From NCBI GenBank assembly GCA_945273835.1, contig CALYPL010000004.1:1-64000 (forward strand): DNA of 64,000 bases, given 5' to 3'. Shown here piece by piece: positions 21,220 through 31,747 of the stretch; within the stretch, counting starts at the first letter, position 1, and each line of letters begins with the position of its first letter. The notes beneath the pieces are model-generated. The model was not told the origin of the DNA, searched no databases, and saw nothing but the letters and a program-made list of their open reading frames with translations. This stretch comes from an uncultured Dysgonomonas sp. Lineage in GTDB: Bacteria; Bacteroidota; Bacteroidia; Bacteroidales; Dysgonomonadaceae. A program made the translations under genes and the position numbers.

Positions 21220-22128
21220 TTATTTTTTTACTTGATCGAACAACGCGATGATGCGCTCCAATTCATCTTCAGTTTTGAACGGGATTGTAATTTTCCCCTT
21301 ACCTAATTCATTACAAGTAAGTTGCACGTTGGTCTGAAAATATTTTGACAAATGTTTTTTGAGCAAATCAAATTCTTCAGGGGTTGCTTTTTTCAGTCCT
21401 GTCTTTTTGACTCTCTCAACAACACGTTCTTCAGTTACAATATCTTCAAGTTTTTCGCCTTTACTAATAGCCCTTACGTATTCTTCGACTTTGCGTACCG
21501 ATAGTCCTTCTGCCATAATCAACTCATAAAGCTCAAGTTGAGAACTAGCATCTTCGAGTGTAAGCAAGGTTCTTGCATGCGCCATATCAATCCTCTTGTC
21601 ACGGATACTCATCTGAATTTCAGCGGGTAACTTGAGTAAGCGCAAATAATTGGCTATTGTGGTTCTTTTTTTACCTACCCTTTCACTTAATTGTTCTTGT
21701 GTAAGTTTATAAGATTCAATCAGGTTTTGATAAGCAAGTGCAATTTCAATAGAATTGAGGTCTTCACGCTGGATATTTTCTACCAGAGCCATTTCCATCA
21801 CATTTTCATCACTGGCAGTCCGAACATATGCGGGTACTGTTATTAAGCCGGCTTTAAGTGATGCACGATAGCGGCGTTCTCCTGCTATTATCTGATATGA
21901 ATCTTTATCAATTTCCCGTAAAGTAATGGGCTGAATGACGCCTATTTGCTTTATAGATGCCGCCAATTCCTCTAATGCTTCTTCGTCAAATAATTGTCGA
22001 GGTTGATCAGGGTTAACTTTTATTTTGGACAGTTCTATTTCGTTGATAGAGGATGAGCCGTCTGTCTTTACTTCGTCTATCGCAATCAAGGCATCAAGTC
22101 CTCTTCCTAACACGGGTTTCTTAGTCAT
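21220..22128 (-). CDS. parB: Chromosome partitioning protein ParB
   Basis: 'KPVLGRGLDALI', 'NPDQPRQLF', 'GERRYRASL', 'LVENIQREDLN'. Confidence 0.96.
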   Translation of the reverse strand: MTKKPVLGRGLDALIAIDEVKTDGSSSINEIELSKIKVNPDQPRQLFDEEALEELAASIKQIGVIQPITLREIDKDSYQIIAGERRYRASLKAGLITVPAYVRTASDENVMEMALVENIQREDLNSIEIALAYQNLIESYKLTQEQLSERVGKKRTTIANYLRLLKLPAEIQMSIRDKRIDMAHARTLLTLEDASSQLELYELIMAEGLSVRKVEEYVRAISKGEKLEDIVTEERVVERVKKTGLKKATPEEFDLLKKHLSKYFQTNVQLTCNELGKGKITIPFKTEDELERIIALFDQVKK

Positions 22129-22160
22129 GTTAATTATTTATTGTTTCAAACTGAACAAAG

Positions 22161-22925
22161 TTAAGAATTTTTCTCAATAAGCTCTTTAGCTAATTGCATA
22201 TGATTTACAGCTCCTCGTGAAGCCACATCGTAAACAAGTACCGGCTGAGCATAGCTCTGAGACTCGCTAAGTTTTATATTACGCTGAATAACAGTAGAAA
22301 AGACAAGATCTTGAAAATGGCTTTTCACTTCTTCATATATGTTGTTTGCCAAACGCAGACGAGCATCATACATTGTTAACAGAAAACCTTCAATTTCAAG
22401 TTCAGGATTGAGTTTCGATTTAATGATGCGTATTGTATTAAGCAATTTACTGATACCTTCTAATGCGAAATATTCGCATTGTACGGGTATGATGATCGAA
22501 TCGGCTGCTGTAAGCGCATTTACGGTTATCAACCCAAGTGATGGTGAACAGTCTATGAGTATGTAATCGTATGTATCTTTAAGCGGACGTAATACGTTTG
22601 CAAGCATCTTTTCTCGATTGTCTATATTTAACATCTCGAGTTCTGCACCTACCAAATTTATATGTGAAGGGATTACATCAAGCCGTTCAAATTCAGTCTT
22701 TACGATAGCATCTTTTGCATTTGCGGATCCGATCAGACATTCATAAATTGTTTTGTCAACTTTTTTAACATCTACTCCCAAGCCAGATGATGCATTAGCC
22801 TGTGGGTCAGCATCGACGACTAATACTGTTTTTTCGAGCGCAGCGAGTGAAGCCGCAAGGTTAATTGTGGTAGTTGTTTTCCCAACTCCACCTTTTTGGT
22901 TTGCTAAGGCTATAATTTTACCCAT
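22161..22925 (-). CDS. parA: Chromosome partitioning ATPase ParA
   Basis: Walker A 'NQKGGVGKTTTTINLAA'. Confidence 0.96.
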   Translation of the reverse strand: MGKIIALANQKGGVGKTTTTINLAASLAALEKTVLVVDADPQANASSGLGVDVKKVDKTIYECLIGSANAKDAIVKTEFERLDVIPSHINLVGAELEMLNIDNREKMLANVLRPLKDTYDYILIDCSPSLGLITVNALTAADSIIIPVQCEYFALEGISKLLNTIRIIKSKLNPELEIEGFLLTMYDARLRLANNIYEEVKSHFQDLVFSTVIQRNIKLSESQSYAQPVLVYDVASRGAVNHMQLAKELIEKNS

Positions 22926-23095
22926 AAACTCTATTATATATAATTTTGCTCACAAATTAAAGCATAAAAAACAGGATTTAATTTTAAAAATTGCAAAACA
23001 TTGTGCTTATTGTTGAAAAGTTTGTTTTTTTGTTAAAAACTTGTTTGAATCCAAATCCAGACAAGAATACAAACAATTAATTAACAAGAAATTAA

Positions 23096-24250
23096 TTAGC
23101 ACCTGATTGTTTTATCAATTGTATCAATCCAACGATGATAATCGAAACGTTCCACTGCTTCCCTTAAGTGAGAGCTGTACTTCACCGAAAGCATTTTATT
23201 GTCCAGTACCTGTTTCATACCTTCATATACTCCTTTACTGCTATTATCGACCAAGATTCCATATTTACCATCAACTAAGACATCAGCCGGTCCTCCACAA
23301 TTAGTCGAAATAACTGGGGTGTTTAAAATCATGGCTTCAAGTATCGTCAACGAGAAACTTTCGCGCTCAGAAACACATAAAGCCCAATTACATTGCAGCA
23401 AATAAGGATACGGATTGTCAATGCTCCCGATCAGCGTTATGTAATTTATCAAGTTTCTTGACGAAACAATTGATTTCATTTTATCGGAGTTCATCCCCTC
23501 TCCTATCAGGTATATATGAAAGTTATAACCATCGGCTGCAAGTCGTTCAGTTGCGTTAATTAAACGATCGATTCTTTTTTCCGGCGAATTTCGAGTGACG
23601 AGAACAAAATTTATTACGGACTGATCAATCGGCGGTATATCGGCTTGAGCTTTTAAAATAATAGGTTCTGTATCAATTGCATTATACAATACGCGAATGT
23701 CTTGTCCGTTTTGTTGTCCTGAATGCAAAACTTCAAGGTATGATTTTCGGCATGCTTCGGATACACAAAAGACTGTATCATACCTATCATAAGATTTCTG
23801 CGAAACTTTTAATTGCTTTTTTTTAAGCCAGACAGCTACCCTTTCTCGAAAAGAATTTATTTTATAAGTTCTTTTATAGAGCATATTATGTACCCACAAT
23901 ATTTTTTGAATTGGCATTACACTGAATAAACGTGCATAGATACATTCTTTGAAACAGATGACACAATCATAATCTTTTGCTTTTATTTTTTTGAGAGACT
24001 GATATATGCCTGGAAAAAAAATCAATACATTTTCTTCTAATTTTTGACTGAAAGAACTCTGTTTTTCTGAAAACAAGTAATTGACTTTGATTGATGAATG
24101 CAAATTCGTCAATAAGACGTTTTGGCTAGACTGATAAGGCAGAAGAAGCGTTACTTCACATTTCAAAGCCCAATGATTAAGAAGTTCAACCAATAGCTTT
24201 TCTGTGCCTCCTAATACCAACCCATCGTTAAAAACCAAGATACGCTTCAT
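23096..24250 (-). CDS. GT4-family glycosyltransferase
   Basis: 'FNDGLVLGGTEKLLVELL', 'VTRNSPEKRIDRLI', 'SFSLTILEAMILNTPVISTNCGGPADVL'. Confidence 0.9.
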   Translation of the reverse strand: MKRILVFNDGLVLGGTEKLLVELLNHWALKCEVTLLLPYQSSQNVLLTNLHSSIKVNYLFSEKQSSFSQKLEENVLIFFPGIYQSLKKIKAKDYDCVICFKECIYARLFSVMPIQKILWVHNMLYKRTYKINSFRERVAVWLKKKQLKVSQKSYDRYDTVFCVSEACRKSYLEVLHSGQQNGQDIRVLYNAIDTEPIILKAQADIPPIDQSVINFVLVTRNSPEKRIDRLINATERLAADGYNFHIYLIGEGMNSDKMKSIVSSRNLINYITLIGSIDNPYPYLLQCNWALCVSERESFSLTILEAMILNTPVISTNCGGPADVLVDGKYGILVDNSSKGVYEGMKQVLDNKMLSVKYSSHLREAVERFDYHRWIDTIDKTIRC

Positions 24251-24270
24251 TCAAGTATTTTTGTCGTAAA

Positions 24271-25230
24271 TCAGTTTATAATATCAAGAATAGCATCTAC
24301 CCAATAATCTTCGCTATTGAGACAAGGTACAAATCTAAAATCTTTACCTCCGTATTGCATGAATGTTTCACGTGCCTGCAAATGTATATCAAAAAGGGAC
24401 TCAAGATTATCACATGCAAAACCTGCCGTTAAGACGACCACACTTTGCACATTTTCTTTAGCCATGGTTTTCAGTGTATCAAGAACATCGGGACCAATCC
24501 ATTTTTTGCCTATCGCCGATGAATAAACAACCCTGTATTTATTGGTGGGTATATTTAATTCTTTGGCTACCAATCGTGAAGTTTCTTTTAATTGATAGAT
24601 ATAATCAAACTCACGCCCTTTTCGCCACCCTTCGTCCACATGACTCAAAGGAAGACTGTGAAAACTAAACAACAGCCTGTCGAATGGTTCGCTTATAAAA
24701 GGTTTCAAACTCTCTGCTATCGCCTTAATATAAGCAGGATGGTTGAAGTAAGGTTCGATAATCTTAAGTCTGAAAGGATAAGGTTTGCTATAAAAACATC
24801 GCCCGATTTCGTCTACAACTGTTTTGTACGAAGATTCTGCGTATTGAGGGAATAAAGGCAATACGACTACTTCATGGAGCTGAACTCCTCTAGAGCATAA
24901 TCTATCAAGTGCTTCACTTATGGATGGTTGTAGATAACGCATCCCTATTTCAACCGGCATAGAACTCTTTTCTTCAAGTTTTTGACGCAATTGTTCCATA
25001 TTGTACATCAGAGGCGATTGCTGATGTTCATTATCCCAAATTAATGAATAGTGTTTTGCAGAGGCGAATTGTCTGAATGGCCCTATTATACCTTTTACCA
25101 ATATAGGGCGAAACCAATCAGGCACAGTCATAACCTTTGGATCGGATAGCATTGCCTCAATAAACTCCCTCACGTCCTTTGGTTTTGCCGATTTGGGACT
25201 TCCTGTATTTACGAGCAGTATACCTTTCAT
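24271..25230 (-). CDS. hemH: Ferrochelatase
   Basis: 'GILLVNTGSPKSAKPKDVREFIEAMLSDPKVM', 'LLFSFHSLPLSHV'. Confidence 0.95.
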   Translation of the reverse strand: MKGILLVNTGSPKSAKPKDVREFIEAMLSDPKVMTVPDWFRPILVKGIIGPFRQFASAKHYSLIWDNEHQQSPLMYNMEQLRQKLEEKSSMPVEIGMRYLQPSISEALDRLCSRGVQLHEVVVLPLFPQYAESSYKTVVDEIGRCFYSKPYPFRLKIIEPYFNHPAYIKAIAESLKPFISEPFDRLLFSFHSLPLSHVDEGWRKGREFDYIYQLKETSRLVAKELNIPTNKYRVVYSSAIGKKWIGPDVLDTLKTMAKENVQSVVVLTAGFACDNLESLFDIHLQARETFMQYGGKDFRFVPCLNSEDYWVDAILDIIN

Positions 25231-25245
25231 CTTCGGTGTATAAAA

Positions 25246-26226
25246 TTATACAAATGTTTCGAGTAGGAGCACATTAGGTTGTGGCAATATTTCTAACGAT
25301 TGAGTATCAGCGGGAACAAGCACTGTTTCTCCTTGTTTTAGGGTAATATTATTCCCTTTATTATCCTTCAAATCACAGCCTCCCCCCATACATATATATA
25401 TAATAAACGAGCCGGTGGCTGAACAGTCCCTAGTAAATGGTTTATCCAAATCAAGTAAGTCAGTAGTAAAATATTTACATGACTCAAGTTGTACTAAATT
25501 ATTTTTGCTCGCCTCGTATTGTGTTTTATAATTATCGTAAATCTTATAATCAATTGCATCTTTTGCCAGCTCGGTATGCAATTCACGTGTATTTCCGTTA
25601 GCATCTTTACGATTGTAGTCGTAGATGCGATAGGTTATATCAGATGTTTGCTGAATTTCAGCAACAAATGTCCCTGCTCCGATAGCGTGTACCCTACCTG
25701 CAGGCAAGAAAAAAACATCGCCTTTTTTTACGTCATGTTTAGCTAACGCATCTGTAAAGGTATGATCTATTACACTTTTCTCATATAAATCGGGTGTCAT
25801 CTGTTTTGAAAATCCCGAGTACAGAAATGCACCCTGACGAGCATTTATTACATACCACATTTCAGTTTTACCGAACGAATTATGGCGCTTTTTCGCAAGT
25901 TCATCATTTGGATGCACCTGTATAGATAAGTTTTGGCGTGCATCTATGAATTTAATCAGCAACGGAAATTTTGTACCAAACTTTTCATAAACGTCTTTTC
26001 CAACTAATTGATCTTTATATTCGCTAATCAGCTTATCAAGGGATGTACCCTTAAGTTCGCCATTCGATACAACAGAAATATTATTTTCTACCCCTGACAC
26101 TTCCCAACTTTCTCCTATTCCATCTTGTATGGGAGTGATGTTTTTGAATTTACAAATTTCGTCACCTCCCCAAATAATAGATTTCAGCAGAGGTTCAAAT
26201 TTTAATGGATAAAGTTTCATTTTCAT
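25246..26226 (-). CDS. manA: Mannose-6-phosphate isomerase, class I
   Basis: 'LSIQVHPNDELAKKRHNSFGKTEMWYVI'. Confidence 0.93.
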   Translation of the reverse strand: MKMKLYPLKFEPLLKSIIWGGDEICKFKNITPIQDGIGESWEVSGVENNISVVSNGELKGTSLDKLISEYKDQLVGKDVYEKFGTKFPLLIKFIDARQNLSIQVHPNDELAKKRHNSFGKTEMWYVINARQGAFLYSGFSKQMTPDLYEKSVIDHTFTDALAKHDVKKGDVFFLPAGRVHAIGAGTFVAEIQQTSDITYRIYDYNRKDANGNTRELHTELAKDAIDYKIYDNYKTQYEASKNNLVQLESCKYFTTDLLDLDKPFTRDCSATGSFIIYICMGGGCDLKDNKGNNITLKQGETVLVPADTQSLEILPQPNVLLLETFV

Positions 26227-26231
26227 CTTTT

Positions 26232-28238
26232 TTAATCTGTTTTTCTGAGTACAAATGCTGTACGTGCCGGTATATAAATCTTAAGCCAACCTTTTTTATT
26301 TTTCTTATATAAATCATCAGGTTGTGTAAAATGTTCAACAGATTCATCAACAATACCATGCCCACCATAACATGGGGCGTCGGTATTGAGAATGATGGTG
26401 TATTTACCTTCAGGAGCCAATAATCCGTAATCGACAAACGATTTAATCGGATTGAAATTGAACACAAACATCAAATCGTCCCGCATAAAAGCTATTATCT
26501 GATCTTCTTCTTTGTCCCAAATGTTAACAAGTACTGTTTTCTCGAATTTTGAGACCTGTTTTATAGTTGAGAGCATGGCTTTATCAAAATCACCGAGATA
26601 TTGGTAACGGAGATTGCAATCATCCACTAAATGCCACTGTCTACGAGCGTATTTATATGACCACCTATTACCTTCACGCGGAAAATCAATCCATTCAGGA
26701 TGTCCGAATTCGTTACCCATAAAATTAAGATAACCACCATTGATAGTGGATACTGTTATCAGCCTGATCATTTTGTGAAGCGCCAACCCTCTTTCTACCA
26801 AAGACGATGTTCCGTACAATTTAGACATATACCAATACATATCAGCATCAACAAGCCTAAATATAATGGTTTTATCACCTACAAGCGCCTGATCGTGGCT
26901 TTCGGTATACGAAATTGTTTTTTCGTCCGCACGGCGGTTAGTCATTTCCCAGAAAATATTACCGGGTTTCCAATCTTCGTCTTTTTTCTCCTTAATCGTT
27001 TTAATCCAATAATCAGGTATATTCATCGCCATGCGATAATCAAATCCTAACCCGCCTTCGGATGTTTTAACAGCTAAACCGGGCATACCGCTCACTTCTT
27101 CGGCAATGGTAATAGCATTAGGATTTACCTGATGAATCAATTTATTTGCTAACGTCAGATAGGTTAACGCATCTACGTCCTGATTATCATCATAGTAATC
27201 CTGATAGCCGGTAAACGTTTCATCTAAACCATGATTCAAATACAGCATAGATGTAACCCCATCGAAGCGAAAACCATCAAATTGATACACTTCGAGCCAG
27301 TATTTACAATTAGACAATAAGAAGTGTAATACTCCGTCTTTGCCATAATCAAAACATAATGAATCCCACTTCGGGTGTTCACGGCGATTGTCATTGTGAA
27401 AATACTGATCGTATGATCCGTCAAACCGTGCTAATCCTTCCACCTCGTTTTTTACAGCATGCGAATGGACTAAATCCATTATAACAGCTATGCCCAGACC
27501 ATGCGCTTCGTCCACCAATTGTTTCAATTCATCAGGTGTGCCAAAGCGGGATGAGGGAGCAAAGAAGTTTGAGACGTGATAACCGAACGAACCGTAGTAT
27601 GGATGTTCTTGTATAGCCATGATTTGTATGGCATTGTATCCGGCTTCTTTGATACGAGGCAAAATATTTCGTCTGAATTCATCGTATGTCCCGACTTTTT
27701 CCTCTTCGGTAGCCATACCGATATGGCATTCGTATATGAAAAGGGGATCAACATCGGGTTTGAATTTTTTATTTTTAAATATATATGGTTCATCAGGTTC
27801 CCAAACCTGTGCGCTGAATATACATGTCTTTACATCCTGAACCACACGTGTAGCCCAAGCCGGTATGCGTTCCCCCTCACCTCCATTCCAACAAATAATG
27901 AATTTATAGAGATCACCATGCTTTAATGTTTCTAAGGGAAATTTAAGTTCCCAATTACCGTTTTCGATGCGTTTCAGTTTATACGCTTCATCTTTTTGCC
28001 AATTATTAAATGTACCTGTCAAGTAAATATCCGTGGCGTTAGGAGCCCACTCCCTAAGCACCCAACAATCGGTCGTTTTATGCAAACCGAAGTAAAGGTA
28101 ACCCGAAGCATAATCGCTCAGTTGTATTTTTCCGTTATCAGTAATTACGCTCTCTTTTTCACATATAGTTTTATAACGATTCTCGATAATTTTCGCAAAG
28201 GGCTTTAGCCAGAGATCATTTTTTATCAACTTGAGCAT
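26232..28238 (-). CDS. glgB: 1,4-alpha-glucan branching enzyme
   Basis: 'YECHIGMATEEEKVGTYDEFRRNILPRI', 'DGFRFDGVTSMLY', 'TIAEEVSGMP'. Confidence 0.93.
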   Translation of the reverse strand: MLKLIKNDLWLKPFAKIIENRYKTICEKESVITDNGKIQLSDYASGYLYFGLHKTTDCWVLREWAPNATDIYLTGTFNNWQKDEAYKLKRIENGNWELKFPLETLKHGDLYKFIICWNGGEGERIPAWATRVVQDVKTCIFSAQVWEPDEPYIFKNKKFKPDVDPLFIYECHIGMATEEEKVGTYDEFRRNILPRIKEAGYNAIQIMAIQEHPYYGSFGYHVSNFFAPSSRFGTPDELKQLVDEAHGLGIAVIMDLVHSHAVKNEVEGLARFDGSYDQYFHNDNRREHPKWDSLCFDYGKDGVLHFLLSNCKYWLEVYQFDGFRFDGVTSMLYLNHGLDETFTGYQDYYDDNQDVDALTYLTLANKLIHQVNPNAITIAEEVSGMPGLAVKTSEGGLGFDYRMAMNIPDYWIKTIKEKKDEDWKPGNIFWEMTNRRADEKTISYTESHDQALVGDKTIIFRLVDADMYWYMSKLYGTSSLVERGLALHKMIRLITVSTINGGYLNFMGNEFGHPEWIDFPREGNRWSYKYARRQWHLVDDCNLRYQYLGDFDKAMLSTIKQVSKFEKTVLVNIWDKEEDQIIAFMRDDLMFVFNFNPIKSFVDYGLLAPEGKYTIILNTDAPCYGGHGIVDESVEHFTQPDDLYKKNKKGWLKIYIPARTAFVLRKTD

Positions 28239-28292
28239 AGCACAAATATTCAGCGTATTCTTAAGGGTTCAATTTATCCGTCTAATAAAAGT

Positions 28293-28739
28293 TTATAGCT
28301 TAACTTTGATAACTATTTTCCGTACTATACCTTCACCTATGCAGGGAGCATGAGCGTCTTCAGGGAAAAAGATCACAAAATCTCCGACATTCACGGGAAA
28401 TATCACCGATGGCATATCCTCATAAAACCGAATATCTTTATTTGAATCAAAATCACCGGCAGGTATCTCCAGAATGTTTCTGGGCGACCATCCCATTTTT
28501 TCTGTAATCGTGATCGGCAATTGTATATCAATATATTCATCATGGACTTCAAGCTTCGCTTCATGCTCAGCCCTCAAAGAACTATCACTCACAATAAGGA
28601 ATAAATCAGAGCCATGTAGTTCGATTTTCCCTAATTCGATTTTAGTAAGATCTGACGAATTTAAATAATCAAACGCTTTTTTTAACAGCGGATGTATATG
28701 AATATATCTTGAGGCATCTTTTAAACTTCCTATTATCAT
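28293..28739 (-). CDS. YhcH/YjgK/YiaL (DUF386) family cupin-like protein
   Basis: 'MIIGSLKDASRYIHIHPLLKKAFDYL...'; start corrected from 28817 to 28739, removing overlap with the upstream gene. Confidence 0.85.
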   Translation of the reverse strand: MIIGSLKDASRYIHIHPLLKKAFDYLNSSDLTKIELGKIELHGSDLFLIVSDSSLRAEHEAKLEVHDEYIDIQLPITITEKMGWSPRNILEIPAGDFDSNKDIRFYEDMPSVIFPVNVGDFVIFFPEDAHAPCIGEGIVRKIVIKVKL

Positions 28740-28752
28740 AATTTTATCTATG

Positions 28753-29172
28753 TCAGTTGTTGTTTCTGTTATATTCCTCGGGCGACAATGTGAACGTGCA
28801 TATATCCGACTTATCAATATTTTTAAACCGATATTGAAAGATCACATTATTTTCCCTGAGTTCTTTCAATTCTGAAACCGTTTTTATATTTCGGATAAAC
28901 ATTGTTTTCATTCTTTCCTCCAACTGCTGTACCGTTATTCCCAATTTACTGAAGTCAACAATATAGTTGAAAGTTATTGTTTTGTCCGCGTCTACTGTGC
29001 ATTTATCTAAAGCCGAATATTGATCAAGAACCATCGGACATTGTTGGTTCACAAGAGCTGCATATGCTTTAATCATAGCCTGTGTCTTATTATCGCTACA
29101 TTTAACAAACAAACATACAGAAAAAATAAGGACAGATATAAGCAATAAAAAATTTGACGTATTTTTTTTCAT
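28753..29172 (-). CDS. Putative lipoprotein of unknown function
   Basis: 139 aa; lipobox-like 'FSVCLFVKCSDNK'. Confidence 0.75.
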   Translation of the reverse strand: MKKNTSNFLLLISVLIFSVCLFVKCSDNKTQAMIKAYAALVNQQCPMVLDQYSALDKCTVDADKTITFNYIVDFSKLGITVQQLEERMKTMFIRNIKTVSELKELRENNVIFQYRFKNIDKSDICTFTLSPEEYNRNNN

Positions 29173-29567
29173 TTAAGATCGATTAAATATTTCCCTGCTT
29201 GAAACATCTGCAAGTTTAATGATTTTTATCGGGAGTTGTGTCAATATTGTATTTCTTTTTAAACACATTGAGTTATTGATTATCAAGCTAAATATTTTCT
29301 TTAATATATCCGCATTAATTGTTTTTTTGATTTTATTCGAAAATTTGATGATATATAGTCTTCAGTATATTACAGTAAATTATGGTTGGATTTACTGGAT
29401 TCATATGCTTATGAGATTTTTCTGAAAAAACATATTAATCAATTTACTACACAATCGTTCCGAAAGAATATTTTATCAAAGAAAGACAGGGATGAACCGA
29501 TGATTCTTTCTTAAGAATATTTAGAGGATAAGCCCGCAATTCTGTCTTTTTGTTAAAGAACAGAGAG

Positions 29568-29599
29568 TTTGTGAAATAAGCATTTTTCAATTATCTTTA
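29568..29599 (+). promoter_or_regulatory. Promoter-like element upstream of efp
   Basis: TTTG (29568-29571) - N20 - TATCTTTA (29592-29599); one mismatch to TAnnTTTG. Confidence 0.6.
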
Positions 29600-29637
29600 C
29601 AGCATTAAATATAACTTATTATACATAAAACATTTTC

Positions 29638-30204
29638 ATGGCAACTACAGCTGATATAAGGAACGGTATGTGCATCGACATTGATGGACAATACTTCATA
29701 ATTATTGAATTCTTACACGTAAAACCCGGAAAAGGCGCTGCCTTCGTTCGTACAAAGATGAGAAGCGTGACCACAGGGCGTGTATTGGAGCGTACTTTCA
29801 ACGCAGGTGTGAAACTTGATGAAGTACGTATTGAACGTCGTCCCTATCAATTCTTATATAAGGACGATATGGGTTACAACTTTATGAATACTGAAACATT
29901 TGAACAAGTTTCTCTTCCGGGCGATCTCATCGCTGGAGTAGCTTTTCTTAAAGAAGGAGATCTGGTTGAAGTTCAGGTTCATGCAGAAAGTGAAACAATA
30001 TTAACTGCAGAAATGCCTCAGACTGTTGTATTACAGATTACTTATACCGAGCCGGGTCTGAAAGGCGATACTGCCACCAACACATTGAAACCCGCTACGG
30101 TTGAAACTGGTGCTGAAGTTCGTGTTCCACTATTTATCAACGAAGGAGAGTTTATAAAAATAAACACAAGCGATGGCTCATACGTAGAACGTGTGAGAAA
30201 CTAA
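29638..30204 (+). CDS. efp: Elongation factor P
   Basis: 188 aa; '[45 protein letters not shown]'. Confidence 0.96.
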   Translation: MATTADIRNGMCIDIDGQYFIIIEFLHVKPGKGAAFVRTKMRSVTTGRVLERTFNAGVKLDEVRIERRPYQFLYKDDMGYNFMNTETFEQVSLPGDLIAGVAFLKEGDLVEVQVHAESETILTAEMPQTVVLQITYTEPGLKGDTATNTLKPATVETGAEVRVPLFINEGEFIKINTSDGSYVERVRN

Positions 30205-30228
30205 AGATCTATCCTGCAAGTTAAAATT

Positions 30229-30288
30229 TTATCCATGCACAATGGGCGATCTAAACAAAGATTCCCAAATGCATGGATAATTTTTTTT
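30229..30288 (+). terminator. Long compound hairpin terminator of efp
   Basis: TTATCCATGCA ... TGCATGGATAA perfect 11-bp outer stem followed by T8; inner TGGG/CCCA and GATCT/AGATT pairings. Confidence 0.8.
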
Positions 30289-30369
30289 ACTCCAAAAACT
30301 AAAAGTTTTTCCACTCCCCCATTGATTAGCAAAAGTCAGTAAGAGCAGAAAAATAAATATCTATCTTTT

Positions 30370-31725
30370 TTAGATAGTTTTATTCTGCCAATGTGCATAT
30401 TTAAAATACAATACCGAAAACAACAATAAAAATCCCCAATAAACATATTCCACAGTCCAACAAACGGCGACTGAAGCCTGTTTATAAATCACAATCCAGT
30501 ATATATATAACATATAAAGCACAAGTGTCGAAGATTCAAGTATAAGTGCCGCGCGAGTATTACCAGTTCCGGAAATCGAATTAAACACTACGGAACTGAT
30601 GCTTGTCATGGGTAAACCGAATAAGATAACCAACAGCGGTGCCACAGTTTTCGATATAAGTGTAGGATCATCATGGGGTGCGATTAAAGAAATCCAATAT
30701 TGTGGATTTATCAGAGTAATTATCATAATAACAATCATGACAAGAAGATTGACTAAACATATACGCTTAACCAAAGGAATAACATCTTTTGTTGCACCTG
30801 AACCAATTGTATTGCCAACCAATGTATTGGTCGTTGTGGCAAAAGCATTGACGGGAATAAAGAACAACATATAAAGATTTCTGACGATATTGGTTATCGC
30901 TAATGCTTGTGTGGATTGTTGTTCGATGGCAATAAAAAATATAAACCATGTCGACATGGATATAAGATATTGCACCATTGTAAATGACGAAATGCTAAGT
31001 ATACTCCGAACTATTCCGAAACGGAAATGCATCTTATTAAAACCATATTTCTTAAGATCGACAGTTATTAAGGTATAGATCATAAAAAACAGCACGGAAA
31101 ACATTTCAGATACGACTGCAGCTATTCCGGCTCCTGCTATCCCGAGTTGGGGCATACCCCAATGACCGAATATAAGCGTGTAATCTCCCAAAAAATTTAT
31201 GATACCCATCACAATTGCATTAATGGTCAACACAGGTGTCCGAGCTATACCGACGTAAAACGCCCGAAACATAACATTAATAGATGCAAAAAAGAATCCG
31301 TATATACGCCACGAAAGATAGGTATCTACTGCTTGATATACTTCGGGCGATTTCATAAATTGCGGCAACAAATTTTTGGATAAAAAGCCCGACAACATGA
31401 ACAATACTAATGCAAGTGCCAACAAAAACAATGCTCCTTGGACAACAATTTCCCCAATCCGATTATAGTTTTTCTCACCATTACGCCTGCTTATCATGAT
31501 CTGTCCTCCTATACTGAAACCGAAGCAGATTATAAAACAGGCAATGTAATAAACACCTGCAAGACCAGACGCACTTTGTTCGACCTCGCCCACTTTGCCT
31601 AAAAAGAATGTGGCAGTAAGCTGTACTATGTTCTGCGCCAGCAGCCCTAACATGATAGGCAGACTCACCTTCCAAATATCTTTGTAAGAGTATGCTAATA
31701 TTTTTGACATAAATAATATTTTCAA
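30370..31725 (-). CDS. MATE family efflux transporter
   Basis: 451-aa polytopic protein; 'SLPIMLGLLAQNIVQLTATFFLGKVG'. Confidence 0.92.
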   Translation of the reverse strand: MKILFMSKILAYSYKDIWKVSLPIMLGLLAQNIVQLTATFFLGKVGEVEQSASGLAGVYYIACFIICFGFSIGGQIMISRRNGEKNYNRIGEIVVQGALFLLALALVLFMLSGFLSKNLLPQFMKSPEVYQAVDTYLSWRIYGFFFASINVMFRAFYVGIARTPVLTINAIVMGIINFLGDYTLIFGHWGMPQLGIAGAGIAAVVSEMFSVLFFMIYTLITVDLKKYGFNKMHFRFGIVRSILSISSFTMVQYLISMSTWFIFFIAIEQQSTQALAITNIVRNLYMLFFIPVNAFATTTNTLVGNTIGSGATKDVIPLVKRICLVNLLVMIVIMIITLINPQYWISLIAPHDDPTLISKTVAPLLVILFGLPMTSISSVVFNSISGTGNTRAALILESSTLVLYMLYIYWIVIYKQASVAVCWTVEYVYWGFLLLFSVLYFKYAHWQNKTI

Positions 31726-31747
31726 GCCGGAAGGCGGTAATTCCGGA

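Noticed and set aside
26195-26467. 90-aa minus-strand ORF overlapping manA and glgB
   Set aside because: Alternate frame across the 3' end of glgB; no family features.
27576-27926. 116-aa plus-strand ORF inside glgB
   Set aside because: Antisense shadow of a strongly supported gene.
29219-29425. 68-aa hydrophobic ORF upstream of efp
   Set aside because: AT-rich intergenic DNA, no recognisable family or promoter; cannot support it as a gene.
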